Positions 59,484-64,000 of a DNA stretch of 64,000 nucleotides are shown piece by piece. The stretch covers positions 63,450,954-63,514,953 of the forward strand of contig NC_088776.1 in assembly GCF_954871325.1 (NCBI RefSeq), in the 5' to 3' direction. Both the position numbers and the translations under genes were made by a program. This stretch comes from Gordionus sp. m RMFG-2023 (taxonomy: Eukaryota; Nematomorpha; Gordioida; Chordodea; Parachordodidae). Each line of letters opens with the position of its first letter. Within the stretch, counting starts at the first letter, position 1. The notes under the pieces were generated by a model. The model saw only the letters and a list, made by a program, of their open reading frames with translations. It was not told the origin of the DNA and did no database searches.

Positions 59484-62400
59484 CTGTTGCATTTTAATTT
59501 TTGGGAAAGATTTTTAAAATAAAAAATAAAGTATATCAGGCCATTGGAAAAAGGTCTATGAATATAATACTGTTTCCATGGGTTAAAATAATATGATTCA
59601 ACAAAATTCACCAGCACCAAAATACTCTTTAGCGTTAAATATTCTTCTATAGAAGCTGAGGTTTGGATACAACACTGTTCCTTTACAAATAATTCTGAAA
59701 GGAACTTTATTAGAAACGGAATGCCTCGAATAGAACTTCCCGAGAACGGGAGGTTAAATAAATCGATGACCGGAAATGACACGTTTTTGGAAATTTACAA
59801 TCTCACTCGATTACAAGGACAAAGCTCTACCATAAGCTTGGCTTAAATGACTCGTAATCATATTTAGCCAAGAAGAGTGAATACGCGATATAAATAATAT
59901 CTCTTTTCTTTAGCCGGAACTGGGACGGAGTCTGAAAAGAAAAATTATGTTGTTCAAATTTCCTTTTTTAAATGGCTCCTTTTTAAAAAAAATGTCATTT
60001 CATGATCTGCCTCCTAGAGCTATAACTGTAACCACGAATTTTTTATTTATAAAGGAATGGTGGGTGATAAGTTAAATTTAGCGAAATAGTTCCTTTTTTT
60101 TGAAGTAACGCTTGCACTATTAATTAGGGTTGTGCCGATACTTTTGCCGATATCAAAATGATACGGTTATAAATGTGCAAATTTCGTAATTGCCACAAAA
60201 TAAGTAGTAAATTTTTTATTGCGTGGATAACCATCTGGGAATGTTAATAAAACTTTTAATATAATTTTATTAAACAAAAAAATATTTTAAAGAAAGAGAA
60301 AGCATCGGCAAAATGAAATGAGCCTATGTTGTGGATCGGTTTATAACAATATATTGCCGATCAGATCCAGAATAAACTCTTGATCAGCCAAATTCTGACA
60401 CCTCCTTAAATTTAATGTTATATATCGATATTCCAAGATGTGTTATGCGTAAAAAAAATGGCTGCCAATATAGTGCCAATTCTAAGATATAATTATTTAT
60501 AAACAGGTCATTTTAATTTTCTATTTATACTGGATCTGGACTAAACATAAAAAAAACTTGAAGTCTACCTGAAACAAAACCCATCTGGTTTAGACTTGTC
60601 TGAGCCCAACTAAATCAAATTCCATATAAAAGTTAATTTAGGATCTTGATATTCACTAAACCCAAAATCTAGTTGGGTTGAATCCCTGTAATATTATTCT
60701 TTATATTTGTATTCATATAAAAATACAAATTTGATTTTAAATTTAATTAAGGTCATCTCTACTCGCAAAATTTGTTGATGACAATGGGAAAACATGTTTT
60801 CTTTTATAAAATAAGTCAGCTGATTTGTCCAATCTTTCTATTGGTGGATAATGCAAATAAAAAGTCCTAATATATTCATAAAAAATCTTTTAGTTTGTAA
60901 TTGCCAGGAAAATAACATTTATATACTGGGTACAATTTTCTTGCATTTAGTTAACCAATTATTTTAAGGTCTAATTCCTATTTTCAAAGTTCTTCTAGCA
61001 TTTTAAAATTGCTGCCCTGGTACAGTTTGAGATGACTCCAAAAAAGCAAACAATAAATATCAGATCAAATTGTTTTTTTAAAAAACATGACCCTATCAAA
61101 TATTCAATATTGGCAAGGGCCATTACATAGGTTTTCCTTTTAATACTTAATCTAGTCATTTACCAATTATTAATATTTTGATATATGTTTTATATTTAAT
61201 TATTATCTAATTCACATTCTAATCTGCTCATTCATCATAAACATGATGAAGAGTGATCAAAATATACAATTCTAGTCAATTCCTTAAAAAAATTCACCCA
61301 TAAGAACAGATTTGTAGATATGGCCTTCACCACAGCTCTATACATTATTTTATGCTAGTGTCATTGATTTTGTTTTTGTTTAATTTATTTAATGTTGTAA
61401 ATTTTTGTTATATACCTAAAGATATACTTTAATTTATTTCCCTTTAAAATTCTATTAACATTAAAATTTTTGATACATATGTATAGTTTAAAAGGAGATT
61501 CAAAATGTAATATAAAATTTGTTTTAATGATTTAAAATAAAACATTATTAAATAAACAGGATTACTATAAAATATGCCTACAAGTTAAATTACTTTAGAT
61601 AAACATTATTCTTAATATTAACAAAATTTTAAAAAAAGTTTCATAGATATATAATAACATTGAAAAGCTTTTTGTTCTTATACATTTTTTTTAATTAGGG
61701 ATACCCATGTCAAGGAAATGATTTTTATATGTAAAATCATTTTTTTAATTTATATATTTTGAATTAAATCATAAAGGTAAACTTTTATATAGTTAAATCA
61801 TTCCCATATCCCATGCAAATATCAAATGATCTTAGAATTTTTAATTTATTGATAATTTTTGATTTATTTTTACCCAAAACTCAAATTCCTAGCATTGCAC
61901 GTCATATAATATTGAATTATTTAATTTTAACTTATAAATATATATCAAATTATCATAATTAATAAAAATGTAGATAAAACCTTTATATAAGATTGGAATA
62001 GTTCCATTTAGTTTGATTAATTCTCTTTTATTTCCATAAAAATTTTTAAAAACATATGTTCCAGTCATTGGTGAGAGATCTTTATAATTATTTTGTAATA
62101 TCTGAAGATCCTTTTTAACTCTGTCAGGATGTTTATACTATATGAATGTAATTTTCGATGAAAACAAATAAAATTGAAATGTTTTACTTTTAAAGAATCT
62201 ACTAAAGAATCAGTGTAAGTATGGTTTATCATCATCGGAAAAAAAATGATGACTTTAAAACTACGAGAAATTATTCAAAAAAATCAATTATGACATTTGT
62301 ATCAATCATATGAATTTAGAGCAAAATGGCATTTAATCAAACATTGACAAAATATTGATGTATTTAAATAACAAATACATAATTATTTCATAAGTGCCAT

Positions 62401-62820
62401 TAAGTTTCAAGCAATTAAGACATATATTATTAATTTTTATATAAGTATTTCATATAAATTAAAAATATACAAAAGGTAAGGAATAAAGCCAAGAAATCAA
62501 ATTTCAAGATTAAAAATTGCCCTCAGTAAATGATTTAAAAGTTAAATATTCTGTATCCTTATTGTATTGTGAAACCCCATTAGATATATATACATATATA
62601 ATTATTATAATTTTTTGCAGACATAATTTTAATATTTTAATTTGTTATCAAATGATTTCTAATGTCTTTATGACTTAGGGGTGATAAGTGCATTTCGTCA
62701 TCTGCATACATACAAAGAGTAGTCTTCTAAGAGGAAAGATAGCAAAGAATATATTAGGTGTAAGAGGTATAATTTTAACATGCTGACTCATATTATTTTT
62801 CTCATATTAAGACGCTGGAC
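59484..62820. other. No exon recognised; expected to hold TSG101 5' intron sequence
   Basis: The missing N-terminal TSG101 exon(s) should lie at higher coordinates. I searched the minus strand for an FNDG...GTIP pattern and did not find it before 64000. A 128-codon minus-strand frame at 59396-59782 overlaps the UEV exon in a different frame and is not a gene. Confidence 0.5.
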
Positions 62821-62935
62821 CTAGTGTTGTCAAAAAGCTCGAATCGAGTAGATTTCAAAAAAAGGCCCAATTAACTAAAATAGCATCATATAAGCCGAAA
62901 TATTTTGCTCATAGCTGGCAGAAATGCTTGGACAT
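62821..62935. mobile_element. MITE-M1 copy, decayed
   Basis: CTAGTGTTGTCAAAAAGCTCGAATCGAG, then AGATTTCAAAAAAAGGCCC and a CTCATAGCTGGCAGAAATGC block equivalent to M1's right half. Confidence 0.6.
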
Positions 62936-63210
62936 CTATTTTTCTAAATCTCGATACTTGCATATTTTTTTGTTTTTTCTCTTTAGCTTTCACCTTTACT
63001 GGTGGTAAGTTCCTTCAGCGTCTTCATGACCAGGGTTGCCAGGTCAAAATTTTCAAATTGTGGGAGAAATTTATTTTGTGGGAGTAATATAAAAATTGTG
63101 GGAGAAATATGAAAATTGCTAAAAAAAATTTGCGGCCTGCGGCCAGGATTTAGAATTGACTTAGTTATCCGCTATTTATTTTTTATAAATATAAAATCGA
63201 ATCTATTTTC

Positions 63211-63350
63211 CAAAATAAAATAAGTAATTATTTTTCAAAATAAAATAGCCAACTATTTTTCAAAATAAAATATCCAACTCTTTTTCAAAATAAAATAGGT
63301 AACTATTTTCCAAAATAAAATACGCAACTATTTTTCAAAATAGGTAATTA
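63211..63350. repeat. Tandem array, 25-bp unit, six copies
   Basis: CAAAATAAAATAxxxAACTATTTTT begins at 63211, 63236, 63261, 63286, 63311 and 63336, exactly 25 bases apart with only a few changes. Confidence 0.93.
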
Positions 63351-63666
63351 TAGTACGACACAAAATTTCTTAAATACTATCTTTATTATTAAAATAACAT
63401 ATTGATTTATTATAATATATTAATTTTGTTTAAAAATAATAATCAACGATCTTTTTTAAATACAAAAGAATGTAAACAAGATAAAATTTTATAAAAAAAT
63501 TGTAATTTTACAATGTAAAAAAATATATTTTATGCTAATGTATAAATAAGATTTTATAAAAAAACAAACAATTTTAAATTTACAATGTAAAAAATAATTA
63601 TAATCAGTGCGGGGAAGTTGTTCTACAGTATTTAGTTAATACAATGGGGGAAGGGAATATGATATT

Positions 63667-63849
63667 TTGAGGCATCAAAAATCTTCAAAGCATAAATCAG
63701 TACAAGGCAGTCTATCAACATCTATTGCAAAACAAAAATATTCTTCAAAAATAAGAAATAATACAGATGCAACTACAGTTGCGGAAATGGTAAATACCTA
63801 TCATGCAGTACAACATTCAGAGAGCTACTTAACATCACAATGTTGGTAG
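63667..63849 (+). CDS. hAT-like transposase N-terminal fragment
   Basis: The frame reads RHQKSSKHKSVQGSLSTSIA, then TTVAEMVNTYHAVQHSESYL. Many ZBED-like hAT transposases have a finger ending in H-x(3-5)-KH, then a Ser/Thr-rich linker, then an AAE...YHxVxHxxSY helix, so the match is reasonable but partial. The frame stops at 63849. A continuation in another frame, beyond a possible intron, could not be confirmed. The first half of the finger should lie just upstream (63610-63660) and is not clear. Confidence 0.45.
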   Translation: MRHQKSSKHKSVQGSLSTSIAKQKYSSKIRNNTDATTVAEMVNTYHAVQHSESYLTSQCW

Positions 63850-64000
63850 AATCTTTCCCCATAATATTTAACGACTAATATAAATGAAAAGTATACTTTG
63901 TAGAACACAAATGAGCAAGGCTATCATCAATGTTTTAGGATATAAATCCAGAACAGAAAGTCAATTCTTGACGATTTGAAAGATGTGCAAACATATGCAA

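Larger units (their letters stand above)
63032..64000 (+). mobile_element. Likely hAT element starting with CAGGGTTGCCAGG, running off the window
   Basis: CAGGGTTGCCAGGTCAAAAT is a typical hAT terminus. It is followed by three TGTGGGAGAAAT-type repeats that could be subterminal binding sites, a 25-bp tandem array (63211-63350) and, from about 63620, a transposase-like N-terminal coding fragment. The right end and target duplication are outside the window. Confidence 0.6.

Noticed and set aside
59895-59940. Possible TSG101 5' exon (TTTTCTTTTCAG then DSVPVPAKEK)
   Set aside because: A weak likeness to GTIPVPYRG, but no donor in the needed phase follows and the upstream residues do not match.

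Overview
This is an AT-rich, intron-containing animal nuclear sequence, not a prokaryote or organelle. Spliced genes for an M13 peptidase and TSG101, a captured BTBD9-type exon, and a dense mix of hAT, Helitron, LINE and LTR remains all point to a metazoan. An arthropod-like invertebrate is my best guess, but nothing here fixes the species. TTTC and CCTT microsatellites are abundant, and a 200-base run of N (9031-9230) marks an assembly gap.

Two host genes can be read through consistent splice phases. At the left, on the + strand, twelve exons (about 546-8622) encode a neprilysin/ECE-like M13 zinc metallopeptidase, including its HETTH and ENIADNGG zinc-site motifs. Exons before the window and the last ones, after 8622, are not seen. 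At the right, on the - strand, seven exons (59483 down to 52379) encode TSG101 of ESCRT-I from mid-UEV to the stop codon. Only the N-terminal 60 or so residues are missing. A third host locus, an AGC/PKC-like kinase (33630-35739), is a pseudogene: its N-lobe is present twice as an inverted duplication, and the frame and key motifs are lost.

The rest is a transposon landscape. From 8.6 to 18 kb there are small hAT-type elements, an internally deleted hAT transposase, and a 1.4-kb fold-back element with another MITE in its loop. A complete Helitron lies at 18347-22282. It has TC and CTAG ends, a decayed Pif1-type helicase, a six-unit 163-bp array, two terminator hairpins, and a captured BTBD9 exon with both splice sites. 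The 22.3-33 kb stretch is mostly AT-rich sequence with repeats.

From 38 to 50 kb is a nest of elements. A young LTR element (identical LTRs) contains a hAT copy with a perfect 8-bp target duplication. Next comes a 2.2-kb element with roughly 570-bp inverted ends around an unusual 216-residue protein (FSDGA...EWHFFATAHGK). After that are Ty3/Gypsy fossils, a hAT fragment and a 5'-truncated LINE. TSG101 introns hold a second LINE, several MITEs and a 52-bp tandem array. A further hAT element appears to start at 63032 and run off the right edge.

A recurrent theme is a 12-14 base terminal motif (YAGWGTTGTTAAA) shared by small elements whose interiors are otherwise unrelated. This suggests one hAT-type machinery mobilised several families.
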